47,638 nt of DNA from Phycisphaeraceae bacterium (GTDB taxonomy: Bacteria > Planctomycetota > Phycisphaerae > Phycisphaerales > Zrk34), in the NCBI GenBank assembly GCA_028282805.1, contig JANQHD010000053.1, positions 1 to 47,638 on the forward strand. The letters are read 5' to 3'. Below are positions 1 to 9,964 of this stretch, in pieces. A program made the translations under genes and the position numbers. Each line of letters opens with the position of its first letter. The first letter of the stretch is position 1. The notes under the pieces are model-generated. The model saw only the letters and a program-made list of their open reading frames with translations, did no database searches and was not told the origin of the DNA.

Positions 1-1
1 G

Positions 2-139
2 GACCTCAACGCGTTGGGCGCCGCCTTCAACCAAGCGATACCCAGCACGCCCGCCCCCGGAACGCCCGCGGTGCCCGAGCCGGCGAGCGTCGCGCTGCTC
101 GCGCTGGCGGGGCTGGCGCTGGGGCGACGGCGCGTGTGA
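2..139 (+). CDS. C-terminal end of a PEP-CTERM surface protein (partial)
   Basis: Only the last 45 codons are inside the window; the gene begins upstream. The visible part reads as the end of a dockerin-like calcium-binding repeat (DLNALGAAFNQ), a short Pro/Ala linker and a sorting signal: VPEPASV, a hydrophobic stretch of Ala and Leu, then a basic tail GRRRV. In this family the signal directs an exported protein to an exosortase-type processing system at the cell envelope. The tail matches the ends of the next two genes closely, so this is probably a third member of a tandem set of surface proteins. The function of the missing N-terminal part cannot be judged. Confidence 0.8.
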   Translation, partial: DLNALGAAFNQAIPSTPAPGTPAVPEPASVALLALAGLALGRRRV

Positions 140-239
140 AGATAGGAAATAGATTGACCCCCCGCGATCGATTGCGATAAATTAAGCAACTCAGTCGTCG
201 GATTGTTTCGCATCTCGAGCCCGTAGGGAGGGGTTGATT

Positions 240-3200
240 ATGTCTCGTCGTATCGCTTTGTTGTGCGCGGCCCTCGTGGGCCAGGCGCTGTGTTTGTCGA
301 CCGCGCGTGCCGCGCAGCTCACGGCCACGTGGGACCCGTCGATCAACGGGGGCGACGGGATCAGTTACAACGACCCGGCCAACTGGGACATCAACCAGGT
401 GCCGATCAACAACGTGTCGGACACGTTCGTCGTGGTGATCCCCGCGAGCAACAGCGTGGCGTTCGACGTCGCGGGCGTCGGCAACCAGGTCGACGCGCTG
501 ACGCTGGGCAGCGGCGGTGTGATGACCATGGGTTCGCCGTCGTTGTCGCTGACCGTGCTGGGCGCGGCCGACATCTCCGGCAGCCTCACGGGCGACAACG
601 GCGCATTCGCCGCGGGCGCGCTGACCTCGACGCTGACGGGCCGCACGAAACTGACCGCGCTGAACGGCGGCGACGTGACCGTCGCGGCGCCGTCGATCAA
701 CTTCAACGCGGTCGTCAACGGCGGCGAGACGATCTTCCAGGCCACGGGCACGGGCAGCACGATCGACCTGTCGGCCGCGACGAGCCTGATGACCACGGAG
801 AACACGTCGTTCGAAGACCCGGCGGTCATCCTCGCTTCCGACAGCGGCACGATCGACCTGTCGAACGTCGACACCGCCACCGCGAACGACCGGATGATCT
901 TCCGCGTGCGGACCGGCGGCGCGATCGACCTGACCTCGCTGCAGTCGACCTCGCGGGCGAACTTCGACGTGGGCGACGGCTCGACGCAGAGCGCCAACGC
1001 CCTGGCCAGCTTCAACAGCGGCAATGTCATGCTCGGCACCGCGGCGACGATGAACGCGACGTCGCTGGTGTCGTTTACGAACAGCTCGTTCGACGCCGAG
1101 CAGAACGCGGTGTTCAACGCGCCGCTGCTGACCGACATCACCGGTTCGACGCTGACGCTTGCGCCGAACTTCACGTTCACCACCGGGTCGATCAGCAACA
1201 TCGACAACGCGCGCATCTTCGTCGAGTCGGGCAAGGGCTTCGCGGCCGTCTCGGCGTTGACGTACAACGTTTCGACCAGCGCCGGGTCGCGCACGATCCT
1301 CGAGGCCGACGGCCCGGGCAGCGTGCTGTCGCTGACCACGCTGACGGGCATGGTCGTCAACGAGAACTCGTCGTTCGAAGACCCGCAGGTCGTGCACGCG
1401 TCGGACAACGGCGTGGTCGACCTGTCGAACGTGGTGACGGCGACGAGCAACGACCTGCTCACGTTCCACGTCGAGACCGGCGGCGACATCGACCTGACGG
1501 ACCTGCAGACGACCGGCCGGGTGCGGTTCGACGTGGGCGTCGCGAGCTACACGCTGCCCGCGCTGGTCACGGCGAACAGCACGCGCTTCGACGTCGGGCC
1601 GAGCAACACGCTGAACGTCAACGCGATGACCACGCACGACGGCGGCAGCGTCACGCTCGACAACGCCGCGACGCTCAACGCGACGTCGCTGGCCACGCTG
1701 CGCAACACGACGTTCACCGCCACGTCGGGCGCGACGTACAACGCGCCGGGCGTGACCGACCTGCAGGGCAGCACGCTCACGCTCAGCCCCGACTTTACGT
1801 TCACCGTCGGCTCGGTCAGCAACATCGACAGCGCCCGCTTCTTCATCGAGGGCGGCAAGTCGTTCACGAACGTCACCGCGCCGAGCTACTTGGGCGCGTT
1901 CTCCGGTTCGCAGGCCATCATGGACTCCGACGGGGTGGGCAGCAGCCTCGACCTGTCGTCGCTGACGAGCATCGCGGTCACGGAGAACACCTCGTTCGAA
2001 GACCCGCTGGTCGTCGTGGCGAAGAACAGCGGGTCGATCGACCTGTCGAACTTGGTGTCGGCCACGGCGAACGACCTGCTGACGTTCCGCGTGCAGACCG
2101 GCGGCACGCTCGACCTGGGCTCGCTGGCCTCGACGGACCGGGTGAACTTCGACATCGACATCGCCAGCTACACGCTGCCGGCGCTGGGCACGACGACGAA
2201 CTCGCGGTACGACGTGGCCGCGTCGTCGACGCTGAACCTGCCGGCGTTGACCAGCCACACGGGCGGCAGCGTGACCCTGGCCGACAGCGCGGTGCTCAAC
2301 GCCAACGCGGTGACGTCGATCCAGAACACGACGCTGAACCTCGGCCAGAACAGCGCGCTCAACGTGCCGGCGCTGACGAACTTCGCCGGGTCGACGGTCA
2401 CGCTGACGCCCGACGCGACGTTCAACGCCGGCGTGCTGAGCAACATCGACGGCTCACGCCTGCTGGTCGCGGCGGGGGCGAGCTTCTCGGGCGTGACCGC
2501 GACGACCTACACCGGCACGTTCAGCAATGCGCAGACGATCCTCGAAGCCGACGGGGTGGGCAGCACGCTCGACCTGTCGAGCCTGACCAGCATCCAGGCC
2601 GACGAGAACACGTCGTTCGAGGACGTGCTGACGATCCGCGCGGCCAACAGCGGGTTCATCGACCTGTCGTCGCTCGATTCGCTGGCCAGCAACGACCGCG
2701 TGCGGGTGCAGGTGCAGACCGGCGGCGACATCGACCTCGATGCGCTGAGCAGCGTGTCGCGCGGCGGGTTCGACATCGACATCGCCAGCTACGACCTGCC
2801 GGCGCTGTCGTCGGCGAACCTGACGATCTTCGACATCGACAACGGGGCGACGCTCAACCTGCCGGTGCTCGACGCGGTGACGAACAGCTCGGTCACGGTC
2901 GGGTCGCTGGGCGTGTTCAACGCGCCGATGCTGACCGACTTCACCGGCAGCTCGATGACGGTGACGGGCGACAACACGATCACCACGGGGCAGCTGGGCG
3001 ACATCGACAACGCGACGTTCACCGTCACCGGCGGCGGCGTGTTCAACACCGTCTCGGCGCCGACGTTCAACTCGACGTACAGCAGCAGCCAGACGATCAT
3101 CAGCGTCGACGGCTCGGGCAGCGAGCTCGACCTGTCTTCGCTGACCAGCTTCGTCGCCAACGAGAACACGTCGTTCTCCGACACGATCACGGTGGTCGCG

Positions 3201-5039
3201 TCGAACAACGGCCGGGTCGACCTGTCGTCGGTGACTTCCGCCAGCACCAACGACGACAACGTGCTCGAGTTCAAGGCGCAGGCCGGCGGCACGATCGACC
3301 TGGGCGAGCTGGTGTCGACGCACAACGTGCGCTACCAGGTCGAGTCGGGCGGCACGATCCACTCGGGCGACGTGCAGGCGGCGGACAACACGACCATCGT
3401 GATCACCGACCTCGGCAGCGTGCTCGCGTTCAGCGGCGATTTGAAGATGGGGCCGAACGCCTCGGCGAACGTGTCGACGGGCGGCGAGCTGCACGTGGCG
3501 GGCGACTTCAGCCACGAGCAGACGGCCGAGTCGAGCGTCGACCTCGACGCGGCGGTCGTGCGGCTCGACGGGACGGGCGGCCAGCTGTTCGACGTGGCGG
3601 GTGAAGATTTGGGCCTGCCGGGCGCAGGCGGCGGGAACTTCGGCATCGGGCAGCTGGTCATCGGCACAACGACGCAACGCACGAGCGTGGACCTGGTCGA
3701 CGTGATCGACAACGGCAACCGCGGCGGGGGCGGCGAGGCCGAGGCGCTCTACCTTTATGGGTTGGGCGGGCCCGACGGCTTGCGCATCTTGAACAACTCG
3801 GCGCTGGTGCTCAACGGGCTGAACGTGTACGCGTGGGATTCGGCGATGTCGCAGGTGGTGCACATCAACAGCCTGTTCACCGGGGGCGACCTGCGGATCG
3901 AGTACGACGACGGGTTCGTGCAGCTCACGCCGTTGGACTTCCAGTGGGACAACATCCTCGGCGGCGACTTCAACGTGCCGACGAACTGGAACGACAACCT
4001 CGTGCCGCTCGCGTCGGACTCGGCGTTGTGGAACCTCGGCAGCGTGCTGGGTTACGAGGTGGTGTTCGGCACGAACGTCGCGACCGACAGCGCGGTCATC
4101 AAAACCGACCGCGTGACGTTCGACCTCAACGGCTTTACGTACACCAACGCGGCGCTGAACGCGACGACCGGCGTGGTGGTCGGGCAGGGCCCCGGCGACG
4201 ATGCGCACCTGACGGTGATCGACGGCACGCTGGCCGGCGCCAGCGCGACGGTCGCGGCCGACGCGGGCTCGGTGGGCGTGCTCGAGGTGAAGGACGGCGG
4301 CGCGCTCGACGTCGACACGCTCACGCTCGGGCCCGGCGACAGCACGGTCAACGTCGGCGCCAACGGCTCGGTCGCGCTGATGACGCTCGACGCCAACCGC
4401 GGCGACTTCAACGTGCTCGGCGGCGCGGCGCTGGTGGGCACCGGCTCGGTCGGCGCGGCGGGCACGTACACGCAGGCCGCCGACGGCACGCTGGCCGTGT
4501 CGCTGGACAACACGCCGCTGACGCCCGACTCGCCGGTCGAGGTGTCGGGCGACGCGTTCCTCGACGGCGCGTTGGACCTGACGCAGGTGAGCGTGGCGGT
4601 CGGCGATTCGTTCGAGGTGTTCAGCGCCGGCGGCGCGGGCGGCATCGCGGGCACGTTCGACAACGCGCAGGTCACCGGCGCCGAGATCGACGCGACGCAC
4701 GCGCTGGCCGTGTTGTACGAGGACACCGGCGACGCCGACGCGCTGGTCGACGTGGTGCGCCTGTTCGCGACGCTCAAGGGCGACGCCAACGGCGACGGCA
4801 CGGTGACGCTCGCCGACCTCGACGCGCTGGGCTCGAACTTCGGCGCCGGTGGCACGTGGATCACCGGCGACTTCAATTACGACGGGGTGACCTCGTTGAC
4901 CGACCTCGACGCGATCGGCGCCACGTTCGGCCAATCGATCACGTCGCCCGCCCCCGCCCCCGGAAGCCCGGCGGTGCCGGAACCGGCGAGCGCGGCTTTG
5001 CTCGCGCTGGGCGGTTTGGCGTTGGTGCGCCGGCGTTGA
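240..5039 (+). CDS. Large repeat-rich PEP-CTERM/dockerin-like surface protein
   Basis: A 1599-residue exported protein. I chose the ATG at 240 because AGGGAGG lies about 8 bases upstream; a TTG two codons earlier is possible. Residues 1-26 form a signal peptide (MSRRIALL..., likely cleaved after TARAA). The body is a chain of beta-strand-like repeats of about 190-205 residues, marked by the phrase ENTSFEDP or a close variant near residues 186, 374, 581, 788 and 974; each unit also has an 'IDLS' strand and a 'SNID' turn. A non-repeat region follows, then two EF-hand-like loops (GDANGDGTVTLADLDALG and GDFNYDGVTSLTDLDAIG) and a PEP-CTERM tail ending VRRR. It is probably a long extracellular beta-solenoid. 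No enzymatic motif was seen. A terminator follows. Confidence 0.9.
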   Translation: MSRRIALLCAALVGQALCLSTARAAQLTATWDPSINGGDGISYNDPANWDINQVPINNVSDTFVVVIPASNSVAFDVAGVGNQVDALTLGSGGVMTMGSPSLSLTVLGAADISGSLTGDNGAFAAGALTSTLTGRTKLTALNGGDVTVAAPSINFNAVVNGGETIFQATGTGSTIDLSAATSLMTTENTSFEDPAVILASDSGTIDLSNVDTATANDRMIFRVRTGGAIDLTSLQSTSRANFDVGDGSTQSANALASFNSGNVMLGTAATMNATSLVSFTNSSFDAEQNAVFNAPLLTDITGSTLTLAPNFTFTTGSISNIDNARIFVESGKGFAAVSALTYNVSTSAGSRTILEADGPGSVLSLTTLTGMVVNENSSFEDPQVVHASDNGVVDLSNVVTATSNDLLTFHVETGGDIDLTDLQTTGRVRFDVGVASYTLPALVTANSTRFDVGPSNTLNVNAMTTHDGGSVTLDNAATLNATSLATLRNTTFTATSGATYNAPGVTDLQGSTLTLSPDFTFTVGSVSNIDSARFFIEGGKSFTNVTAPSYLGAFSGSQAIMDSDGVGSSLDLSSLTSIAVTENTSFEDPLVVVAKNSGSIDLSNLVSATANDLLTFRVQTGGTLDLGSLASTDRVNFDIDIASYTLPALGTTTNSRYDVAASSTLNLPALTSHTGGSVTLADSAVLNANAVTSIQNTTLNLGQNSALNVPALTNFAGSTVTLTPDATFNAGVLSNIDGSRLLVAAGASFSGVTATTYTGTFSNAQTILEADGVGSTLDLSSLTSIQADENTSFEDVLTIRAANSGFIDLSSLDSLASNDRVRVQVQTGGDIDLDALSSVSRGGFDIDIASYDLPALSSANLTIFDIDNGATLNLPVLDAVTNSSVTVGSLGVFNAPMLTDFTGSSMTVTGDNTITTGQLGDIDNATFTVTGGGVFNTVSAPTFNSTYSSSQTIISVDGSGSELDLSSLTSFVANENTSFSDTITVVASNNGRVDLSSVTSASTNDDNVLEFKAQAGGTIDLGELVSTHNVRYQVESGGTIHSGDVQAADNTTIVITDLGSVLAFSGDLKMGPNASANVSTGGELHVAGDFSHEQTAESSVDLDAAVVRLDGTGGQLFDVAGEDLGLPGAGGGNFGIGQLVIGTTTQRTSVDLVDVIDNGNRGGGGEAEALYLYGLGGPDGLRILNNSALVLNGLNVYAWDSAMSQVVHINSLFTGGDLRIEYDDGFVQLTPLDFQWDNILGGDFNVPTNWNDNLVPLASDSALWNLGSVLGYEVVFGTNVATDSAVIKTDRVTFDLNGFTYTNAALNATTGVVVGQGPGDDAHLTVIDGTLAGASATVAADAGSVGVLEVKDGGALDVDTLTLGPGDSTVNVGANGSVALMTLDANRGDFNVLGGAALVGTGSVGAAGTYTQAADGTLAVSLDNTPLTPDSPVEVSGDAFLDGALDLTQVSVAVGDSFEVFSAGGAGGIAGTFDNAQVTGAEIDATHALAVLYEDTGDADALVDVVRLFATLKGDANGDGTVTLADLDALGSNFGAGGTWITGDFNYDGVTSLTDLDAIGATFGQSITSPAPAPGSPAVPEPASAALLALGGLALVRRR

Positions 5040-5065
5040 TTTCGGCAGTGATTCAGCGTTTACAG

Positions 5066-5094
5066 CCGCCCGGTTCCGCGCCGGGCGGTTTTTT
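5066..5094 (+). terminator. Rho-independent terminator of the first large PEP-CTERM gene
   Basis: CCGCCCGG (5066-5073) pairs perfectly with CCGGGCGG (5081-5088) around a 7-base loop, followed by six T (5089-5094). It starts 26 bases after the stop codon at 5039, so the two large genes on either side are probably separate transcripts. Confidence 0.9.
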
Positions 5095-5182
5095 ATGTGT
5101 TCGTGACCGGTGTCGCGGTATATTTGGGTGTGCCAATCGGGTGTGTTTGGGTTATCGAACAATCGGGTCGGAGGCCGCAAAG

Positions 5183-8100
5183 ATGATTGCGATACGGGTT
5201 CGTGCGTGTTGTCGCTATGGCGCGATGGTTGTGTGCGTGGTGCTCTTGGCCGGGGCTTGGGGCGGGCGCGAGGCGCGGGCGGCGTTGAACGACATCTATT
5301 GGATCCAGGCCGGCGCCGGCGGGGCGGGCAACTGGACGGACACGGGGTTCTGGTCCATCGACCAGGTCAGCCCCGCGGGCATCTTCCCGAACAACTCGGT
5401 GATGGACCAGTGGAACGTGTTCATCGACAACGGCCTGGCGAACGCTTCGCCGGTCACGCTCGACACGTTCCCGTCGATCAGCGGCCTGAACATCAGCGCC
5501 GGCGACTCGATCGACATCCCGACGGGCGGCAGCCTGACGCTCAACGGCGCCGCGATCAGCGGCACGGCGATGGTGACCAACGACGGCATGATCCTGCTCA
5601 ACGACACGGCCCCGGGCTTCGCGGTGGTGACGGTGACCGGGCTGGTGAGCTTCGGCGGGTCGGGCTCGGTGGTGTTCAGCGGGAACGACGACAACCTGAT
5701 CAACGGCGTGGGCGCGCTGACCAACGAGGCGGGCCACACGATCACCACGTCGGGCGTGTCGACGTTCGACAGCAAGCTGCAGGCGACGACGACCAACAAG
5801 GGCGTCGTCCAGGCGGACGCGGGGATGCTCGAGTTGAGCTTGTCGAGCAAGATCAACCAGGCCACGCTGCGCGCGATCAACGGCGGGACGCTGAAGCTGG
5901 CGACGACGATCAACAACGGGTCGGGCACGATCGTCGCCGACGCCGGGAGCACGGTGGAGTACAACAACACGACGATCAACCAGGGCATCCTCGACGGCGA
6001 CGGCGTGCACCAGGTGCGGGGGTTCGGGGCGACGTTCGTGGGCGGGGGCGGGACGGGCTTCACGATCGACAACACCGTGGTCGACATGGAGAGCGGGGCG
6101 GTGTTGACGTTGAAGAGCACGATCACCAACAACGGCACGCTGCGGATCGACGACGACGGCTTCTCCACCGCGCACCTGCGGATCGACGGCGACGTCACGC
6201 TCAACGGCAGCGGGCAGGTGCTGTTCAGCGGCAACGACGACAACAACCTCGACGCGCTGACCGCGACCGACGTGATCACGATCGGGGCGAGCATGACCGT
6301 CACGACCACCAACGAGACGACCTTCGAGAGCCGGTTCCGCGCCGCCTTCGACAACCTCGGCTTGGTCGAGGCCGACCAGGGCGTGCTGACGCTGAGCGAC
6401 AACGACAAGGTCAACCAGAACACCGTGCGCGCGACCAACGGCGGGACGCTGATCATCAACGGCGTGAGCGTCGACAACAGCGCCGGCACCGTGACCGCCG
6501 ACGCCAACAGCGTCGTCGAGCTGGTCGGCGGCACGATCGCCGGCGGCACGCTCAACGGGGCCGGCACGTTCGACGCGATCAGCGGCACGTCCGTGCTCGA
6601 CGGGGTCGGGCTGAACATCGCTTCCGGTGCGACCGTGCGCGCGAACACGAACAGCCGGCTGCACATGAAGGGCACGATCACCAACAACGGCGACCTGCTG
6701 CTCAACGACGAGGGCGCCGGCACCGCGTTCCTCGGGATCGACGGCGACGTCACGCTGAACGGCGCCGGCCGGGTGGTGTTCAACGCCGGCGTCGACAGCG
6801 ACAACGTGTTCGAGGCGGTCACGCCGACCGACGTGCTGACGATCGGCGCCAGCCAGACGGTGACCACGACCGCGAGCTCGACGCTGACCAGCCAGTTCCA
6901 GGCCGCGTTCGACAACCTCGGTGTGGTCGAGGCCGACGGTGGGCAGGTCGACCTGAACGTGAACAACAAGGTGAACAAGAACGTGGTCACCGCGCGGAAC
7001 GGCGGGCGGCTGCGCATCACCGGCATCACGCTCGACAACACCGCGGGCAAGCTGGCCCCCGCCGCGGGCAGCGCGATCGAGCTGAACGCGGCGACGGTGC
7101 TCGGTGGCACGGTCGAGGGCGCGGGCTCGGTCGACGCGGTCGGCGGCACGTCGACGCTCGACGGGCTCGGGGCGGAGATCAAATCGGGCGGGCGGCTGCG
7201 TGTGAACACCGGGGCGAGCCTGCGCATCAAGGGCAACATCACGGTGACGGGCCAGTTGCAGATGAACGACACAGGGGCCGGCAGCGCGTTCCTGCTGATC
7301 GACGGCGGCGGCGCGCCGTACACGCTCGGGGGCACGGGCGAGCTGGTGTTCAACGTTACGGGTGACAACGACATGTTCATTCAGGCGAACGCGGCGGGCG
7401 ACGAGCTGGTGCTGGGCACGGACCTGACGCTGCGGGCCGACAGCGGCGCGGCGGGCTTTATCGACCTGAACACCACGGTGCAGGAGGCGTTCGTGCTCGA
7501 CGGCCTGGTCACGATGCGCAACGGCGCGACGATGACCGTCGCCAACGGCGCGGCCATGCAGGGCGGCGGCACGCTCGACGCGTTCAACGGTTCGCTCGAC
7601 GCCAGCGGCACGATCAAGCCCGGCAACTCGACGGGCACGCTGACCGTGCACGGCGGCGTGACGATGAACGCAGGCAACGCCGTGGAGATCGAGCTCGACG
7701 GCACCGCATCGGGCGAGTTCGACGTGCTGAACATGACCGGCGCCGTCGCGCTCGGCGGCGCGTTGAACATCGAGCAACTCACCGAGCCGGCGCTGGGCGA
7801 CGAGTTCCTCGTCACGCCCAACGCGGTCACCTTCAACGGCACGACGTACGACCAAACGCAGATCACCGGCACGGGCCTGACCGACCCGCAGACCGCGATC
7901 GCGGTGTTGTACGAGGACGGCCCCGGCGGCGGCACAACGGTCGACAGCGTGCGCCTGATGGCCACGTACCGCGGCGACGCCGACGGAAGCGGCAGCGTGT
8001 CGCTGACCGACCTCGATGCGCTGGGGGTGGGCTTCGGCAAGCCCGGCACGTGGCAGAACGGCGACTTCAACTACGACGGACAGGTGGGTTTGGTCGACCT

Positions 8101-8245
8101 CGACTTCCTCGGCGTCAACTTCGGCCAGACGGTCAGCGCGCCCAGCGCCCCCGGAACCCCCACAGCCCCCGCGGTGCCCGAGCCGGCGGGCGTGGCGCTG
8201 TTGGCGTTGGGCGGCCTGGCGTTGCTGCGGCGACGCGGCGCGTGA
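5183..8245 (+). CDS. Second large repeat-rich PEP-CTERM/dockerin-like surface protein
   Basis: A 1020-residue exported protein. The ATG at 5183 has GGAGG at 5170-5174 and opens a signal peptide (basic start, hydrophobic VVCVVLLAGAWGG, likely cut near REARA). Residues about 125-700 contain three to four repeats of about 180 residues, each built of GNDDN-like, 'FDNLG.VEAD' and 'NGGTL' segments, consistent with a beta-helix. The end has two EF-hand-like loops (GDADGSGSVSLTDLDALG and GDFNYDGQVGLVDLDFLG), a Pro-rich linker and a VPEPAGVALLAL sorting signal with a basic tail. It shares architecture with the gene before it but differs in repeat sequence. Its stop codon abuts the stop of the convergent dehydratase gene with no spacer (TGATCA). 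Confidence 0.9.
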   Translation: MIAIRVRACCRYGAMVVCVVLLAGAWGGREARAALNDIYWIQAGAGGAGNWTDTGFWSIDQVSPAGIFPNNSVMDQWNVFIDNGLANASPVTLDTFPSISGLNISAGDSIDIPTGGSLTLNGAAISGTAMVTNDGMILLNDTAPGFAVVTVTGLVSFGGSGSVVFSGNDDNLINGVGALTNEAGHTITTSGVSTFDSKLQATTTNKGVVQADAGMLELSLSSKINQATLRAINGGTLKLATTINNGSGTIVADAGSTVEYNNTTINQGILDGDGVHQVRGFGATFVGGGGTGFTIDNTVVDMESGAVLTLKSTITNNGTLRIDDDGFSTAHLRIDGDVTLNGSGQVLFSGNDDNNLDALTATDVITIGASMTVTTTNETTFESRFRAAFDNLGLVEADQGVLTLSDNDKVNQNTVRATNGGTLIINGVSVDNSAGTVTADANSVVELVGGTIAGGTLNGAGTFDAISGTSVLDGVGLNIASGATVRANTNSRLHMKGTITNNGDLLLNDEGAGTAFLGIDGDVTLNGAGRVVFNAGVDSDNVFEAVTPTDVLTIGASQTVTTTASSTLTSQFQAAFDNLGVVEADGGQVDLNVNNKVNKNVVTARNGGRLRITGITLDNTAGKLAPAAGSAIELNAATVLGGTVEGAGSVDAVGGTSTLDGLGAEIKSGGRLRVNTGASLRIKGNITVTGQLQMNDTGAGSAFLLIDGGGAPYTLGGTGELVFNVTGDNDMFIQANAAGDELVLGTDLTLRADSGAAGFIDLNTTVQEAFVLDGLVTMRNGATMTVANGAAMQGGGTLDAFNGSLDASGTIKPGNSTGTLTVHGGVTMNAGNAVEIELDGTASGEFDVLNMTGAVALGGALNIEQLTEPALGDEFLVTPNAVTFNGTTYDQTQITGTGLTDPQTAIAVLYEDGPGGGTTVDSVRLMATYRGDADGSGSVSLTDLDALGVGFGKPGTWQNGDFNYDGQVGLVDLDFLGVNFGQTVSAPSAPGTPTAPAVPEPAGVALLALGGLALLRRRGA

Positions 8246-9364
8246 TCACCACTCGGCGATCGAGCCGTCTTCGAGCTCGAAGGTGGGCGTCTGCCAGTCG
8301 CCGGCGAACAGCTTGTCTTGCAGGGCCTCGTCGTCGAGCTCGATGCCCAGGCCCGGCGCGGTGGGCACGTCGATGTAACCGGCCTTCACCTCAAAAGGTT
8401 GCTTGAGGTAACCGACGCCGAGCGTGACGTGTTCTTGGGCGAGCAGGTTGGGGGTGCAGGCGTCGACCTGCAAACACGCGGCCAGCGCGACCGGGCCCAG
8501 CGGGCAGTGCGGGGCGAAGGCGATGTGGCGCGACTCGGCCATGGCGGCGATCTTCCGCGCCTCGAAGACGCCCCCGGCGTGCGAGAGGTCGGGTTGCACC
8601 ACGGCCACGGCCTGCGCGTGGATCACGTCCTGAAAATCCCAGCGCGTGTACAGCCGTTCGCCGGTGGCGATGGGGATGGTCGTGGCGCGCGACAATTCTT
8701 TCAGCGCCGCGGTGTCGCCGGGCAGCACGGGCTCCTCGATGAACAGCGGGTCGTAGGGCTCGAACTTTTTCGCCAGGCGTTTGGACAGGGCGGGCGTGGT
8801 CCGGCCGTGCATGTCGACGGCGATGTCGATGTCGGGCCCGGCGAGCTTGCGCGCGCCAGCCATCATGTCGACGGCCTGCTGCATCTGCGCGGGTGTTTCG
8901 AGGTAGCGGCAGGCCTCGACCGGCGAGAACTTGTACGCGGTGAACGCGCGCTCGCCGACGGCGTGCATGAAGTCTTCGATGTAGTTGCCGGTCTTCCCGC
9001 CCTTGGTCCAACCGTACATGCGGACCCGGTCGCGCACCCGGCCGCCGAGCAGCTGGTGGACGGGGGCGCCGAGCGACTTGCCGAGTATGTCCCACAGGGC
9101 CTGTTCAACGCCGGAGAGGGCGCTGGTGAGCACGGGCCCGCCGCGGTAGAAGGTCTGGCGGTACATGCGCTGCCAGAGGTGCTCGATGCGCCGCGGGTCT
9201 TCGCCGAGCAGCATCGGCTCGAGTTCCTTGACGGCCTGGGCGACGGTCAGGGCGCGGCCTTCGAGCGACGGCTCGCCGAGGCCGACGATGTCGGTGTCGG
9301 TGTGCACCTTAAGGAACACCCAGCGCGGCTTGACGTGCAACAGTTCGAGCGATGTGATCTTCAT
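8246..9364 (-). CDS. dgoD: D-galactonate dehydratase-like enolase-superfamily enzyme
   Basis: A 372-residue enzyme of the mandelate racemase/enolase superfamily. In the family this enzyme dehydrates D-galactonate to 2-keto-3-deoxygalactonate using Mg2+. The expected residues are all present and sit one position from E. coli DgoD numbering: metal ligands D184, E210 and E236 (in VDMHG, FIEEPV and ATGERL), plus catalytic H186 and H286 (APHCPLGP). The start at 9364 is supported by GGAGG seven bases upstream; an upstream in-frame codon lacks such a site. A TATAGT box lies about 20 bases upstream, but no good -35 was seen. The gene is convergent with the preceding surface-protein gene. It could act on a related sugar acid, since no other galactonate genes are nearby. 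Confidence 0.85.
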   Translation of the reverse strand: MKITSLELLHVKPRWVFLKVHTDTDIVGLGEPSLEGRALTVAQAVKELEPMLLGEDPRRIEHLWQRMYRQTFYRGGPVLTSALSGVEQALWDILGKSLGAPVHQLLGGRVRDRVRMYGWTKGGKTGNYIEDFMHAVGERAFTAYKFSPVEACRYLETPAQMQQAVDMMAGARKLAGPDIDIAVDMHGRTTPALSKRLAKKFEPYDPLFIEEPVLPGDTAALKELSRATTIPIATGERLYTRWDFQDVIHAQAVAVVQPDLSHAGGVFEARKIAAMAESRHIAFAPHCPLGPVALAACLQVDACTPNLLAQEHVTLGVGYLKQPFEVKAGYIDVPTAPGLGIELDDEALQDKLFAGDWQTPTFELEDGSIAEW

Positions 9365-9396
9365 GCGGCGACCTCCGTTTACCACTATACCGCGAT

Positions 9397-9424
9397 CCCG
9401 GTCTTCGCTGCGCTCAGAGCCGGG
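9397..9424 (-). repeat. Imperfect hairpin between two minus-strand genes
   Basis: CCCGG (9397-9401) and CCGGG (9420-9424) flank an 18-base interior. The hairpin lies about 20 bases after the stop of the double-ACT gene and starts with AGCCCGG in the sense direction, like the 3'-end elements found elsewhere in the window. There is no T tract. It may slow or end transcription or be a dispersed repeat. Confidence 0.35.
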
Positions 9425-9442
9425 CTTGGGGGTGTGCGCGCG

Positions 9443-9964
9443 TCAGTCGGTTTCGTGGAGGGTGATGTCGACGTCGAGCTCGTGGGCGATGCGGTCGAGG
9501 GTGGCGTGCAGCTCGTCGAGGTCGGCGTCGGCGGGTGCGTCGAGGGTGGCGGTGGCCTTGAACAGCTCCTCGCCGCTCATCGGGGCGCTGGCGACCTCGG
9601 TGGTCAGCTCGACGACGTTGATGCCGCGCGACGCGAGCGCGTGGCTGACCTCGCGCACGATGCCGGGCCGGTCGTGGCCGATCAGCTCGAGCGACAGGGC
9701 GTGGGCGGCGGGGGTGTCGGTGATGTCGGTGGTCTCGACGACGATGTGCAGCCCCTCGTCGCCGAGCGTTTCGAGCGCATCGGTCAGTGCGGTGTGCGAA
9801 TCGATCGGCACGTTGACGCGCAACACGCCCGCGAACTTGCCGGCGAGCTTGGTCATGCGGCTCTCGACCCAGTTGCCGCCGTGTTGGGCGACGACGTCCG
9901 AGACCGATTCGACCAGGCCCGGCCGGTCGTCGCCGATGATCGTGAGCACGAGTGTTGCCTGCAT
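9443..9964 (-). CDS. Double ACT-domain regulator, GcvR-like
   Basis: A 173-residue protein made of two ACT domains and nothing else: residues about 4-80 (TIIGDDRPGLVESVSDVVAQ) and about 90-165 (LIGHDRPGIVREVSHALA). The 'DRPGxV' turn in each half is the usual ligand-binding loop for amino acids. The layout matches glycine cleavage system repressor (GcvR)-type proteins, which act through a partner rather than by binding DNA. No glycine cleavage genes are visible here. The ATG at 9964 has an AGAGG-like site about 10 bases upstream. The gene runs in the same direction as the dehydratase gene downstream but may be independent of it. Confidence 0.8.
   Translation of the reverse strand: MQATLVLTIIGDDRPGLVESVSDVVAQHGGNWVESRMTKLAGKFAGVLRVNVPIDSHTALTDALETLGDEGLHIVVETTDITDTPAAHALSLELIGHDRPGIVREVSHALASRGINVVELTTEVASAPMSGEELFKATATLDAPADADLDELHATLDRIAHELDVDITLHETD

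Noticed and set aside
27..2258. Long minus-strand and other-frame open frames across the PEP-CTERM genes (up to 743 residues)
   Set aside because: They are Arg/Val/Asp-rich shadows of a high-GC gene, without ribosome sites, signal peptides or domains; the plus-strand genes with signal peptides explain the region.
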